Positions 37,732 to 47,021 of a DNA stretch of 64,000 nt are shown here, in pieces. Under the pieces are notes generated by a model that saw nothing but the letters and a program-made list of their open reading frames with translations, did not search any database and was not told where the DNA came from. Numbering within the stretch: the first letter of the stretch is position 1; each line of letters begins with the position of its first letter. The DNA comes from Afipia sp. (GTDB taxonomy: Bacteria; Pseudomonadota; Alphaproteobacteria; Rhizobiales; Xanthobacteraceae): NCBI GenBank assembly GCA_017308595.1, contig JAFKER010000008.1, positions 62,001 through 126,000 on the forward strand, written 5' to 3'. Both the position numbers and the translations under genes were made by a program.

Positions 37732-37983
37732 CTATTTATCAAAACACTCTGCGACGTACTGAGCCAGATCGCGCCGGGGAATTTTTGCGGCCTTCGCAGC
37801 GTTGTTGCACTCGATCAGTTTCACCTGCTCGGCGCGGCGCTTCTCGGCAGCTTCGCGAAATTCCGGTGCGACCGTTTTCGGGTCGACGATCTTGTCCGCG
37901 CGCGCCGGTGCTCCGCCCCAGAGCGCGGCAGTGAGGGCGGTCAGGGCCGCTGCAACAAAAAGGAGCGTGACGCGGTTTTGCAT
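37732..37983 (-). CDS. Exported small PsiF-like protein
   Basis: An 83-residue protein with a signal peptide (to about 30, ending ARA). The mature part ends in IECNNAAKAAKIPRRDLAQ and YVAECFDK, which resembles the PsiF repeat with two conserved Cys. Function unknown; in E. coli psiF is phosphate-starvation induced. The ATG at 37983 follows AAGGGAG. It is 82 bp upstream of the radical SAM gene on the same strand. Confidence 0.68.
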   Translation of the reverse strand: MQNRVTLLFVAAALTALTAALWGGAPARADKIVDPKTVAPEFREAAEKRRAEQVKLIECNNAAKAAKIPRRDLAQYVAECFDK

Positions 37984-38046
37984 CACACTCCCTTACCATT
38001 CATTGGGCGATCAGGCCATGCGTCATAGGACACATGCCAGTAAAGG

Positions 38047-38748
38047 TTACTCGTCCTCGGGCTTCTTGCCGCCGATGGTTTTCAGCTTGGCGAACACGGC
38101 GTCGACTTCGAGATCGTCGCGCTGCTTCTCGGAGGCCGGCGAATGCTCAAGCTCGGCATCCTTGCGGGTGGTTTCCGACGCAGGCAGCAGGGTCGCGCCG
38201 CCATACTGCTGGGTCGCCGGCTTTTCCTTGGCCGCGCGCTGAACTTCGAAATCAAGCTCGATCTGCGAGCACAGGCCGAGGGTCACCGGATCCATCGGGG
38301 TCAGGCCTGCTGCGTTCCAGTGGCTGCGGTCGCGCACGCTGGCGATGGTGGTCTTGGTGGTGCCGACCAGACGCATGATCTGGCTGTCCTTCAGCTCAGG
38401 ATGGCTGCGGACCAGCCACAGGATCGCGCTCGGGCGCTCGTGGCGGCGCGAGACCGGCGTATAGCGCGGGCCTTTCTTCTTCTTGGCTTCCGGCAGGATA
38501 ACCTTGGATTCGCCGAGTTTCAGGCGATAATCAGGATCGGCTTCGCCCCGTTCGATTTCCTCGCGCGAGAGTTGGCCGGTCGAGATCGGGTCCATGCCCT
38601 TGATGCCCTGTGCGGCGTCGCCGTCGGCGATCGCGCGGATTTCGAGGGGGTGCATCTTGGTGAATTCGGCCACCTGGTCGAAGGTCAGGGCGGTGTTGTC
38701 GACCAGCCAAACGGCCGTCGCTTTCGGCATCAGCGGTGCATTGCTCAT
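38047..38748 (-). CDS. trcR: Cell cycle transcriptional regulator TrcR (DUF1013)
   Basis: A 233-residue protein of an alphaproteobacteria-specific family, annotated as the cell-cycle regulator TrcR. Family stretches seen: MPKATAVWLVDNTALTFDQV, HPELKDSQIMRLVGTTKTTI (helix-turn-helix-like) and RSHWNAAGLTPMDPVTLGLC. The ATG at 38748 follows AAAGGAG; the earlier start at 38778 is rejected. Divergent from ispH. Confidence 0.9.
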   Translation of the reverse strand: MSNAPLMPKATAVWLVDNTALTFDQVAEFTKMHPLEIRAIADGDAAQGIKGMDPISTGQLSREEIERGEADPDYRLKLGESKVILPEAKKKKGPRYTPVSRRHERPSAILWLVRSHPELKDSQIMRLVGTTKTTIASVRDRSHWNAAGLTPMDPVTLGLCSQIELDFEVQRAAKEKPATQQYGGATLLPASETTRKDAELEHSPASEKQRDDLEVDAVFAKLKTIGGKKPEDE

Positions 38749-38830
38749 GGCAAATCTCCTTTGCGCTTTGCCCGCCAATTTTTTGAGGGGTAAAGCCGTC
38801 TGGTCATCGGTGATGACGGGAATTCGTCCC

Positions 38831-38860
38831 TATATAGTCTGGGGAGGGCGGCCCGTGCAA
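38831..38860 (-). promoter_or_regulatory. Likely trcR promoter
   Basis: On the minus strand, TTGCAC (38855-38860) and TATATA (38831-38836) are 18 bp apart and upstream of the trcR start at 38748. A sigma-70-like match by inspection. Confidence 0.45.
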
Positions 38861-38945
38861 TGGTTTGGATCGCCCTTGACAGAACGGGGAAGGCGGCCCC
38901 AAGTCCGTTCCCGAAGCTTCCAAAACGCTTGATTCCGGCTCAAAA

Positions 38946-39920
38946 ATGACCCCTGACGTTCAAAAACCGCAGCTTTCCGTCGTGCTTTGTTCCCCTCGGG
39001 GCTTCTGTGCCGGGGTGGTCCGGGCCATCGATACGGTGGAACGCGCCCTGAAGCTCTATGGCGCGCCGGTCTATGTCCGTCACGAAATCGTGCATAACCG
39101 CTATGTGGTGGAAAGCCTGCGCGAAAAAGGGGCCATTTTCGTCGCGGAACTGAACGAAATTCCCGAAACCGACGCCCCGGTGGTCTTTTCCGCCCACGGC
39201 GTGCCGAAAGCCATTCCGGCCGAGGCCGACAAGCGCAATTTCTTCACCCTGGACGCGACCTGCCCGCTGGTGACCAAGGTTCATCGCGAGGCCGCGATTC
39301 ATTTCAAGCGCGGCCGCGAAATCATTCTGATCGGCCACGCCGGCCATCCGGAAGTGGTCGGTACCCTCGGCCAGTTGCCGAAGGGCGCCGTGGTTTTGAT
39401 CGAAACCATGGAAGCGGCCCGCACCTTCCAGCCGAAGGACGCGTCGAAGCTTGCTTTCGTAACGCAGACTACGCTGTCGATCGACGACACCAAGGAAATC
39501 GTCGCGGTGCTCAAGGAGCGCTTCCCCGACATCGACGGCCCGCACAAGGAAGACATCTGCTACGCCACCACCAACCGCCAGCTCGCGGTGAAGAAGGTTG
39601 CGCCGCAGGTCGAAGCGATGATCGTGGTCGGCTCGCCGAACTCATCGAACTCGCAGCGTCTGCGTGAAGTCGCGGAGCGCGAAGGCTGCAAGGTTTCCGT
39701 GCTGGTGCAGCGTGCCTCCGAACTCGACTGGTCGAAGTTTGAAGGCATCAAGACTCTCGGCATCACGGCTGGCGCGTCCGCGCCGGAAGTCATCGTCGAG
39801 GAAATCATGGATGCGTTCGCGGCCCACTATCATCTGAAGGTGGAGACCGTGTCGGCCGCGATGGAAAACGAATTCTTCCCGCTGCCGCGCCCGTTGCGGA
39901 GCGATGCGGCCGCGGAGTGA
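38946..39920 (+). CDS. ispH: 4-hydroxy-3-methylbut-2-enyl diphosphate reductase
   Basis: Last step of the non-mevalonate isoprenoid pathway: reduces HMBPP to IPP and DMAPP with a [4Fe-4S] cluster. 324 residues. Cluster cysteines are in [27 protein letters not shown] and [11 protein letters not shown]; the substrate-binding [11 protein letters not shown] is intact. A plus-strand TTGACA at about 38875 lies upstream but has no clear -10. Confidence 0.97.
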   Translation: MTPDVQKPQLSVVLCSPRGFCAGVVRAIDTVERALKLYGAPVYVRHEIVHNRYVVESLREKGAIFVAELNEIPETDAPVVFSAHGVPKAIPAEADKRNFFTLDATCPLVTKVHREAAIHFKRGREIILIGHAGHPEVVGTLGQLPKGAVVLIETMEAARTFQPKDASKLAFVTQTTLSIDDTKEIVAVLKERFPDIDGPHKEDICYATTNRQLAVKKVAPQVEAMIVVGSPNSSNSQRLREVAEREGCKVSVLVQRASELDWSKFEGIKTLGITAGASAPEVIVEEIMDAFAAHYHLKVETVSAAMENEFFPLPRPLRSDAAAE

Positions 39921-40004
39921 TCGGCAGGGCGGAAGTCCTGTCGTTTTGTCCCGGATTCGTCTAGAAATCTCCAATCCTGACCCCTAGCGGAATCGAGACG
40001 CCAG

Positions 40005-40985
40005 ATGGCGGTTTACACCGACGTCACCGCCGAAGAGCTTGCGGATTTTCTAAAGCCTTACGGGATCGGCGAACTGCTCTCCTACAAGGGCATCGCCGAA
40101 GGCGTCGAGAATTCCAATTATCTGGTTCATACCAGCGGTGGTTCCTACATCCTGACGCTGTACGAGAAGCGGGTCGCCAAGAACGATCTGCCGTTTTTTC
40201 TCGGGCTGATGGGCCATCTCGCGTCTCACAACATCACCTGTCCGCAGCCGGTGGTGAACAAGGATGGCCATGCGCTTGGCATGCTGGCCGGACGTCCTGC
40301 TGCGATCATCACCTTCCTTGAAGGGATGTGGCCGCGACGGCCGAATGTCGCGCACTGCGCTGGTGTCGGCACTGCGCTGGCAAAGATGCATCTGGCCGGT
40401 GCGGACTTTTCGATGTCGCGCCCCAATGCGTTGTCGGTGAAGGGCTGGCGGCCGCTGTTCGATCAGGCGGCGGATCGGGCCAACGATGTGCATCACGGCT
40501 TGCGTGCGCTGCTCGGGGCCGAACTCGATCATCTTGAAAAACACTGGCCGGGCGATCTGCCGAAAGGCGTGATCCATGCCGACTTGTTTCCAGATAACGT
40601 GTTTTTCCTCGGAGAAAAGCTGTCCGGCCTCATCGACTTCTACTTCGCCTGCAATGACATGCTCGCCTACGATGTCGCGATCTGTCTCAACGCCTGGTGC
40701 TTCGAGATCGATCACTCCTTCAATGTCACCAAGGCGCGCGCCTTTCTCAATGCCTATGCGCGCGAGCGCAAGCTGACCGCAGCCGAGCAGGATGCATTGC
40801 CGCTGCTGGCACGCGGCGCTGCGATGCGGTTTCTGCTGACGCGGCTGGTGGACTGGCTCAACGTGCCGCCGGGTGCCCTCGTGAAGCCGAAAGACCCCCT
40901 CGAATATGTTCGCAAGCTGCGCTTCCATCAGGGCGTGAAGAGCATGAGCGACTACGGCGTCGAACAGTCCGGGTTGGTGGCGTGA
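40005..40985 (+). CDS. thrB: Homoserine kinase, choline-kinase-like type
   Basis: Phosphorylates homoserine for threonine synthesis. The 326-residue protein is the kinase-fold type of alphaproteobacteria (ThrB2), with the catalytic [11 protein letters not shown] and metal-binding LIDFYFA motifs and [14 protein letters not shown] near the start. Its stop overlaps the rnhA start (GTGA), so the two genes are coupled. Confidence 0.95.
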   Translation: MAVYTDVTAEELADFLKPYGIGELLSYKGIAEGVENSNYLVHTSGGSYILTLYEKRVAKNDLPFFLGLMGHLASHNITCPQPVVNKDGHALGMLAGRPAAIITFLEGMWPRRPNVAHCAGVGTALAKMHLAGADFSMSRPNALSVKGWRPLFDQAADRANDVHHGLRALLGAELDHLEKHWPGDLPKGVIHADLFPDNVFFLGEKLSGLIDFYFACNDMLAYDVAICLNAWCFEIDHSFNVTKARAFLNAYARERKLTAAEQDALPLLARGAAMRFLLTRLVDWLNVPPGALVKPKDPLEYVRKLRFHQGVKSMSDYGVEQSGLVA

Positions 40986-41431
40986 GCGACAAGGGCCTTC
41001 CGCAGGTGACGATCTTCACCGATGGCGCGTGTTCCGGAAATCCGGGGCCGGGCGGCTGGGGTGCGATCCTGCGCTTCGGCGATGTCGAGAAAGAGATGAA
41101 GGGCGGCGAAAATCCTTCGACCAACAACCGCATGGAATTGATGGCCGCGATCTCGGCGCTGGAAGCCTTGAAGCGGCCTGCGTCGGTCGATCTCACCACC
41201 GACAGTCAGTATGTTCGCCAAGGCATTACGAGCTGGATTCACAACTGGAAGCGCAACGGCTGGAAGACCGCCGACAAGAAGCCGGTGAAGAATGCCGATC
41301 TATGGCAGCGGCTCGATGCGGCACTCAAAGCGCACGACGTGCGCTGGCACTGGATCAAGGGCCATGCCGGTCACGCCGAAAATGAGCGCGCCGATCAGCT
41401 GGCGCGGGATGGGCTGGCGGAGAACAGGTAA
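40982..41431 (+). CDS. rnhA: Ribonuclease HI
   Basis: Cuts RNA in RNA:DNA hybrids. 149 residues from a GTG start at 40982 that overlaps the thrB stop by 4 bp. Catalytic residues: Asp in [14 protein letters not shown], Glu in NNRMELMAA, Asp in TTDSQYV and the last Asp in ENERADQLA. The basic protrusion [17 protein letters not shown] is present. Confidence 0.97.
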   Translation: MSDKGLPQVTIFTDGACSGNPGPGGWGAILRFGDVEKEMKGGENPSTNNRMELMAAISALEALKRPASVDLTTDSQYVRQGITSWIHNWKRNGWKTADKKPVKNADLWQRLDAALKAHDVRWHWIKGHAGHAENERADQLARDGLAENR

Positions 41432-41446
41432 CGTTATCTGCTCTGC

Positions 41447-41472
41447 GTCGTCCCGGCGTTCGCCGGGACGAC
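41447..41472. repeat. Dispersed palindrome, family R3 (short copy)
   Basis: GTCGTCCCGGCG and CGCCGGGACGAC form a perfect 12-bp inverted repeat with a 2-nt loop between the convergent rnhA and peroxiredoxin genes. The same sequence forms the ends of the longer element at 60547-60685. Confidence 0.8.
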
Positions 41473-41512
41473 ATCTCGTATGTTTCACCGTCGAAGATAA
41501 ACCGCGCAGTTA

Positions 41513-41998
41513 TCAAAGCTGCGATAGCAGCGTGTCGCCGCCGGAGACCTCGACCTTGCTCGGTACGGCTTCGAGGTTGAGAATCTTCACCACGCCGTCA
41601 TCCACCAGCATCGAATAGCGCTTGGAGCGGATGCCGAGGCCATTGCCCGAGGCATCGAGTTCAAGGCCGATGGCCTTGGCGAATTCGGCATTGCCGTCGG
41701 CGAGGAAAATCGCTTCGTCGCGCTGGTCGGTGTCGCGCTTCCAGGCATTCATCACGAATGCATCGTTCACCGATACGACGGCAATGGTGTCGACGCCCTT
41801 GTCCTTGATCGCATAGGCGTTCAGGAAAATGCTCGGCATGTGCATTTTGTGACAGGTGCCGGTATAGGCGCCGGGGACGGCGAACAGCGCGACCTTCTTG
41901 CCCTTGAAAATATCATCGGTGGTTTTGACCTGCGGGCCTTCCGCGGTCATGACGCGAAACTTGGACTCGGGCAGCTTGTCGCCAACTTTGATGGTCAT
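41513..41998 (-). CDS. Peroxiredoxin (Prx5/AhpE-like type II)
   Basis: A 161-residue peroxidase that reduces H2O2 and organic peroxides through a thiol. Peroxidatic Cys49 is in VPGAYTGTCHKMHMPS. There is no glutaredoxin domain. The reading continues upstream to 42496, but the ATG at 41998 starts the family domain (MTIKVGDKLPESKF) and is chosen. Probably uses glutaredoxin or thioredoxin as partner (family knowledge). Confidence 0.92.
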   Translation of the reverse strand: MTIKVGDKLPESKFRVMTAEGPQVKTTDDIFKGKKVALFAVPGAYTGTCHKMHMPSIFLNAYAIKDKGVDTIAVVSVNDAFVMNAWKRDTDQRDEAIFLADGNAEFAKAIGLELDASGNGLGIRSKRYSMLVDDGVVKILNLEAVPSKVEVSGGDTLLSQL

Positions 41999-42110
41999 CG
42001 GTATTCTCCGTGGGATCGATGCGCTGTCATAGCGCGGTTTCCGCGAGCGGGGGAGGATGTTTTGCGGAGAATGCCGCGGAAGTCTTGCTGCGCTGCAGAT
42101 ATGATCTGCG

Positions 42111-42965
42111 CTACGGCAGCTTGGCGTTGACCTCGTAAGCGCCGCCCGATCCTGTGACCGTGAGCTTAAGCGTCGCGCCGTCGGCGCTTGCGCCGGGAGG
42201 TAACCCGTCAAGTTCGAAGGCAAAACGCTGAACGCCTGCCTCACGCTTGACCAGCTTCGGTACGGGTAGCGCCCAGTCCGGCGTTGGACCTTCGACAAAA
42301 AGCTGGACGTCTTTTTCCTTCCCGGCAGGAGGCTTGTCGTCCTGCACGGCGATCTCCACCTGCACGACATTGCCTTCGCGGCGAACTTCATGAATGGAGA
42401 TCGGACCCGCGTCGCCGACTTTGGCTGGCTTCGGCACCGTGTCGAGTGCCGCGGAAATTGCACCGTCCTCGGTGCTGGCGACGCTGACAAAGGCAAGCTC
42501 TGCCTGTGCTTCGACCGGAATACAGAGCTTTTCGCATACCGCGTAACTGATCGACGCGCGCAGCGTCACCGGCTTGTCAGGACTTTTTGCAACGATGCGA
42601 AGCGGGAGCATCACCTGATTCTTGTAGCCGAACGAGGTGCCGCCCGCGCCGTCAGGAAATTTCATCGGCGCAGGCCAGAGGATTTTGACGGAGTCGACAT
42701 TGTCGGATTTCGAGAAATCGATCCGCGGCGGCACGCCGGAATCTCCTGGCGTGCGCCAGTAGGTCTTCCAGCCGGGCTGCAACTGGAAACCGATTCCGCC
42801 AAGCAGGACGCCGCCGCTCCGCGAACCGGCGATCAGCCGCACCGAGGAATAGGTATCCTTGATCCAGGGCGAGGCATCCTGCGCGCTCGCGTGGAGCGGA
42901 GCGAGGCAAGCCAATGTCACAAGGGCTGCTGTGGAGGCGGCGCGAACGGGAACCATCAGTGTCAT
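42111..42965 (-). CDS. Exported DsbD N-terminal-domain-like protein
   Basis: A 284-residue protein with a signal peptide (ending HASAQ at about 29). It resembles the periplasmic alpha domain of DsbD: the pair CEKLC in SYAVCEKLCIPVEA is the redox site, preceded by GWKTYWRTPGDSGVPP. No transmembrane beta domain or thioredoxin-like gamma domain is present, so the electron donor must be encoded elsewhere. The role is probably delivering reducing power to periplasmic proteins. Confidence 0.8.
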   Translation of the reverse strand: MTLMVPVRAASTAALVTLACLAPLHASAQDASPWIKDTYSSVRLIAGSRSGGVLLGGIGFQLQPGWKTYWRTPGDSGVPPRIDFSKSDNVDSVKILWPAPMKFPDGAGGTSFGYKNQVMLPLRIVAKSPDKPVTLRASISYAVCEKLCIPVEAQAELAFVSVASTEDGAISAALDTVPKPAKVGDAGPISIHEVRREGNVVQVEIAVQDDKPPAGKEKDVQLFVEGPTPDWALPVPKLVKREAGVQRFAFELDGLPPGASADGATLKLTVTGSGGAYEVNAKLP

Positions 42966-43125
42966 GAAACGTCCTTACAGGGTGGTATCCCTGTGAACCA
43001 TTGAATTGCCTGTGATCCGGTCTTTTTCGCGACCAAACGCCGCGAGCGGCATGATCGCGGCGCCTTGATTGACAGAACCGTCACCCAATATCAGGATAGT
43101 TGGACAGCAGGAGAGTCGTTTGCGA

Positions 43126-43776
43126 ATGAGCACCACGCGCAAGAAGACCGGAAAGCCTGCTGGCGGCCACATCCTGGCCGAAGCCGAGGCATCGGGCGCT
43201 GGTTATCTCGACGGCCAGTTGCTGATTGCCATGCCCGTGATGGACGATGAGCGCTTCGCGCGCTCGGTGATCTACATGTGTGCCCATTCTTCCGAAGGCG
43301 CGATGGGCATCATTGTTAACCGTCCCGCAGGCAGCATCGATTTTCCGCAATTGCTGGTGCAACTCGATATCATCAACAAGGCCGACCAGATCAAGTTGCC
43401 CGGCAGCGCAGAGGATATGAAGGTGCTGAAGGGCGGTCCGGTCGATACCGGACGCGGCTTCGTGCTGCATTCGAGCGATTTTTTCATCAAGGACGCGACA
43501 TTGCCGATCGATGACGGCATCTGTCTCACGGCCACACTGGACATTCTGAAAGCCATCGCCGCTGGCTCCGGCCCCAAACACGCGCTGCTGGCGCTGGGTT
43601 ATGCCGGCTGGGCGCCGGGCCAGCTCGAGAACGAAATCCAGCACAACGGCTGGCTGCACTGTCCCGCCGACGCCGATCTGATTTTCGGGGTGGACTCGGA
43701 AGGCAAATACGAGCGCGCGCTAGAGAAGATCGGCATCGAGCTGGGGATGCTCTCCAACGAAGCAGGGCATGCGTAA
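43126..43776 (+). CDS. yqgE: YqgE/AlgH family protein (UPF0301)
   Basis: A 216-residue cytoplasmic protein of unknown biochemical role. Family stretches: [25 protein letters not shown] (split across residues ~27-51), [28 protein letters not shown] and [15 protein letters not shown]. The ATG at 43126 with AGGAG upstream is preferred over 43069. Confidence 0.92.
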   Translation: MSTTRKKTGKPAGGHILAEAEASGAGYLDGQLLIAMPVMDDERFARSVIYMCAHSSEGAMGIIVNRPAGSIDFPQLLVQLDIINKADQIKLPGSAEDMKVLKGGPVDTGRGFVLHSSDFFIKDATLPIDDGICLTATLDILKAIAAGSGPKHALLALGYAGWAPGQLENEIQHNGWLHCPADADLIFGVDSEGKYERALEKIGIELGMLSNEAGHA

Positions 43777-43790
43777 GTTCTGAGTGTCTC

Positions 43791-43876
43791 GTCATTGCGA
43801 GGAGCGCTTGCGACGAAGCAATCGATTATTTCTCTCGCAAATCAATAATCGACTGCTTCGCCTCGCTGGCAATGAC
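43791..43876. repeat. Dispersed inverted repeat, family R2
   Basis: An 86-bp element with long imperfect arms, starting GTCATTGCGAGGAGCG and ending GGCAATGAC; the inner arms share CGAAGCA...ATCGATTATT with AATAATCGA...TGCTTCG. It lies between the convergent yqgE and GGDEF/EAL genes. Repeats of this type (GTCATTGCGAGGAGCGNNNGCGACGAAGCAAT) are widespread in proteobacteria. Confidence 0.75.
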
Positions 43877-43902
43877 CAGCGGGAGCTTTTTGCTCGAACC
43901 GT

Positions 43903-46872
43903 TTACGCGGTTTCCGGTCCCGGAACTGAAGCAGGTGTTGTGGCTGCAGCGGCAGAGGGCTTCAGGATATTGCGCGCGCTTTGCCGGCGGTTACGCGGCT
44001 GAGGGACTTTCTCGCCGGTCAGCAGCCGGATCGTTGCATCGGCATCGACCGGCTCGCCAAAAGCGAAACCTTGTGCGTATTCGCATCCGAGCTGGAACAG
44101 CTCCACCGCATCGGAATCGGTTTCCGCGCCTTCCGCGACGACGGCCATGTTGAGATCGTGCGCCAACGCGATAATGGACTTCAACAACACCGGCCGGGCG
44201 CCGCGGCTGGAGGTGCGCACGAACGACTGGTCGATCTTGATGGTGTCGAACGGGAAACGCTGCAGATAGGCCAGCGATGAATGGCCGGTGCCGAAATCGT
44301 CCAGCGAGAGGCCGACGCCGAGTTCCTTGATCCGGTGCAGCATCTGCGCCGCGTGTTCCGGATTCTCCATCACCAGGGATTCGGTGAGTTCGAGTTTGAG
44401 TGAACCGCGCGCCACCGCCGAACGTGACAACACGCCGCGTACGTCATGGATCAGGTCATGACGGAGCAATTGGCGCGACGAGACGTTGACGCTGGCGAAG
44501 ATCGGCTCGCGTGCGCGGACGGTGCGCTGCCAGATCGCGAGTTGCTTGGCGGTTGTGTCCATCACGAACAAGCCGAGCTCGACGATCAAGCCGATCTCTT
44601 CTGCAATGGAGATGAATTCCGACGGCGACATCCGGCCGAGCTTGGGGTGATCCCAGCGCGCCAGGGCCTCGAAGCCTGCAATGGAACGATCTTCCAGCCG
44701 CACGATGGGCTGGTAGAGGATCGTGATTTCCTCGCGCTCGATGGCGCGGCGCAGTTCGGATTCAAGCGCGAGACGATCGGTCTTTCGCGCGCGCATCGCA
44801 GGCTTATAGACGTCAATACGGTCGCCGCCGATACGCTTGGAGTGATACATCGCCAGTTCCGCATCCTTGATGATCTCTTCGGACAACGGGGTCTGCGGAT
44901 CGCTCAGCGCAAGACCGATCGATGCGGTCAGGAAGATTTCGCGGCCGTCGAAGGCGATCGGGGCGCGGATGGTCTTGCGGATGGTTTCGGCGAAAGCGGT
45001 GATGCGCGCGGGCTCATGCTCGGAGGTGAGGATCAGGCCGAACTGGTCGCCCGCGAGGCGGGCCAGTGTGTCCTGCGGCTTAAGGATGCGTGCGAGACGG
45101 CGCGCAAGTGTCAGCAGAATCGAGTCGCCGACAGCGATGCCGACGGAATCGTTGACCTGCTTGAAGCGGTCGAGATCGATCACCATCACGGTCGGGCGCA
45201 GGTTCGGCGTGGTCTTGGCGAACATCGCAACCGAATTGAGCCGATCGATAAACAGCTGGCGGTTGGGCAGACCGGTGAGATTGTCATGCACCGAATCGTG
45301 GAGCAGCCGCTCCTCGGAATTCTTGCTCTCGGTCACGTCGGTCAGCGTGCCGACCACGCGCGAGACCTCGCCGTCAGAGCCGACCACGGGACGCGCCTTC
45401 AGCGCGAACCACATGAAATGGCCATCCGGCGTGCGCAGCCGGAAATCCTGCACGAGGCGGCCGCGGCGCTGGTCGAGCACGCTGTCCAGCGCGGCGCGGA
45501 AACGGTCCTGGTCCAATGGGTGAAGCACTTCGAGCCACTTCGCGGCGGGGCCTTCGAGCGTGCCGCGCTTGAGGCCGAGCAGGCCTTCGGTCTCCGGGCT
45601 GGTGAACACCTTGTCTGCGGAGACGTCCCAGTCCCAGATCAGATCGCCGGAGCCGGTGAGAGCAAGCGCGCGGCGCTCGACATCGGAGACCACGCCATTG
45701 GTTGCGCTGCCGCCTGCGAAAGCATGCTGCATCACCGTGAAGCCGATCAGCATCACGATCAGCACAAGGCCGCCGAGCAGCGCCGGGCCGACAATGTCGT
45801 TGGTGACGGCGCCCGCGATGGTCATGCCCGCCGCGATCACCCAAACCACCAGCAGGAACCAGGTCGGGATCAGCAGCACCGCGCGGTCGAAACCGTGCGT
45901 GGAGAGATAGACGATCAGCGCGAAGCCGAACACCGCGATCAGCGCCAGGGAAATGCGCGCGATGCCGGATGCGACGGCGGGATCGAACAGCGCCAGCGCG
46001 ACCAGTGAGCCGAGGAAGACCAGCCAGCCCATGGTGATGTGCGAATAACGCACATGCCATCTTGATAGATTGAGATAGGCGAACAGGAAGACGAGCAGCG
46101 TGGCGGCCAGCATCGCTTCACCGGCGGCGCGCCAGACGCGCTCCGCGCCCGCTGACATGTCGAACACCTTGCCCCAGAACCCGAAATCGACGCCGATGTA
46201 GACCAGCACGGCCCACGCCAGCGCCGCAGCGGCGGGGAACATGATCGAACCCTTGACCACGAACAGGATGGTCAGCACCAGCGCGAGCAATCCGGAAATG
46301 CCGATGACGATGCCCTGATAGAGCGTGAAGGAGTTGACCTTGTCCTTGTAGGCTTCCGGTTCCCACAGATAGAGCTGCGGAATCTTGTCGGTGCGCAGTT
46401 CGGCGACGAAGGTGATCACCGCGCCCGGATCGAGTGTGATGCGGAATACGTCGGCGGTGGCGTTGTCCTGCCGCTCGGGACGATCGCCGGTCGAGGGCGT
46501 GATCGAGGCGATGCGCGACAGGCCAAGATCGGGCCACAACAGGCCCGAGGACACGATGCGGTAATGCGGAACAACAATCAGACGGTCGAGCTGGTCGTCG
46601 GTGTTGTTGGTCAGCGCAAACACAATCCAGTTCTGGCCGCCTTCACGCGCACGTACCTCGATGCGGCGGACGATACCGTCGGTGCCCGGCGCGGTGGAGA
46701 CCTGGATGCGGTCGGTATCGCTACGCTGGAACTCGAGTACGCCGGTGAGGTCGATCGCAGGCGCGTCGCTGCGCACGCTGATCGCATCAAGCGCGTGTGC
46801 CGGCTGGGCGACGGCGAACAGGATCAAGCTCAGCAGACATGAGAACGCTGCGGCGCGAAGTGAACTTCGCAT
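43903..46872 (-). CDS. Membrane GGDEF/EAL protein, likely c-di-GMP phosphodiesterase
   Basis: A 989-residue protein. Order: signal peptide and periplasmic 7TMR-DISM-like domain (to about 180), seven or eight transmembrane helices (about 185-390), a PAS domain (about 420-520), GGDEF (about 540-690) and EAL (about 705-960). The GGDEF site reads AGDQF, so cyclase activity is probably lost. The EAL site is intact: FEALARWDHP, NVSSRQL, ELTES, LDDFGTGHSSLAYL, KIDQSF and EGAETD. It therefore probably degrades c-di-GMP. The ATG at 46872 is chosen; the longer reading begins with TTG. Confidence 0.9.
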   Translation of the reverse strand: MRSSLRAAAFSCLLSLILFAVAQPAHALDAISVRSDAPAIDLTGVLEFQRSDTDRIQVSTAPGTDGIVRRIEVRAREGGQNWIVFALTNNTDDQLDRLIVVPHYRIVSSGLLWPDLGLSRIASITPSTGDRPERQDNATADVFRITLDPGAVITFVAELRTDKIPQLYLWEPEAYKDKVNSFTLYQGIVIGISGLLALVLTILFVVKGSIMFPAAAALAWAVLVYIGVDFGFWGKVFDMSAGAERVWRAAGEAMLAATLLVFLFAYLNLSRWHVRYSHITMGWLVFLGSLVALALFDPAVASGIARISLALIAVFGFALIVYLSTHGFDRAVLLIPTWFLLVVWVIAAGMTIAGAVTNDIVGPALLGGLVLIVMLIGFTVMQHAFAGGSATNGVVSDVERRALALTGSGDLIWDWDVSADKVFTSPETEGLLGLKRGTLEGPAAKWLEVLHPLDQDRFRAALDSVLDQRRGRLVQDFRLRTPDGHFMWFALKARPVVGSDGEVSRVVGTLTDVTESKNSEERLLHDSVHDNLTGLPNRQLFIDRLNSVAMFAKTTPNLRPTVMVIDLDRFKQVNDSVGIAVGDSILLTLARRLARILKPQDTLARLAGDQFGLILTSEHEPARITAFAETIRKTIRAPIAFDGREIFLTASIGLALSDPQTPLSEEIIKDAELAMYHSKRIGGDRIDVYKPAMRARKTDRLALESELRRAIEREEITILYQPIVRLEDRSIAGFEALARWDHPKLGRMSPSEFISIAEEIGLIVELGLFVMDTTAKQLAIWQRTVRAREPIFASVNVSSRQLLRHDLIHDVRGVLSRSAVARGSLKLELTESLVMENPEHAAQMLHRIKELGVGLSLDDFGTGHSSLAYLQRFPFDTIKIDQSFVRTSSRGARPVLLKSIIALAHDLNMAVVAEGAETDSDAVELFQLGCEYAQGFAFGEPVDADATIRLLTGEKVPQPRNRRQSARNILKPSAAAATTPASVPGPETA

Positions 46873-47021
46873 GTGGAACACGTGCAGCGCGAAGCCTCTG
46901 ATCGAGCGCAAAGTCAGCTCTCCGCGTGGAACATGACAGGCCGCGCACGGCCCATCGCAGGAGTGCGATAAATGCCACGAATATGAAGCAAATCAAAGGG
47001 TTTCGATGGGTTCCCCCGGCC

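Noticed and set aside
42020-42060. Possible fourth copy of the LuxR-linked palindrome (CCGCGAGCGGGGGAGGATG)
   Set aside because: Only the right half is similar and there is no inverted symmetry.
44446-46008. A 520-codon plus-strand reading frame opposite the GGDEF/EAL gene
   Set aside because: Antisense to a well-supported protein; composition (Arg/Gln/Glu/His-rich) is typical of a shadow frame.
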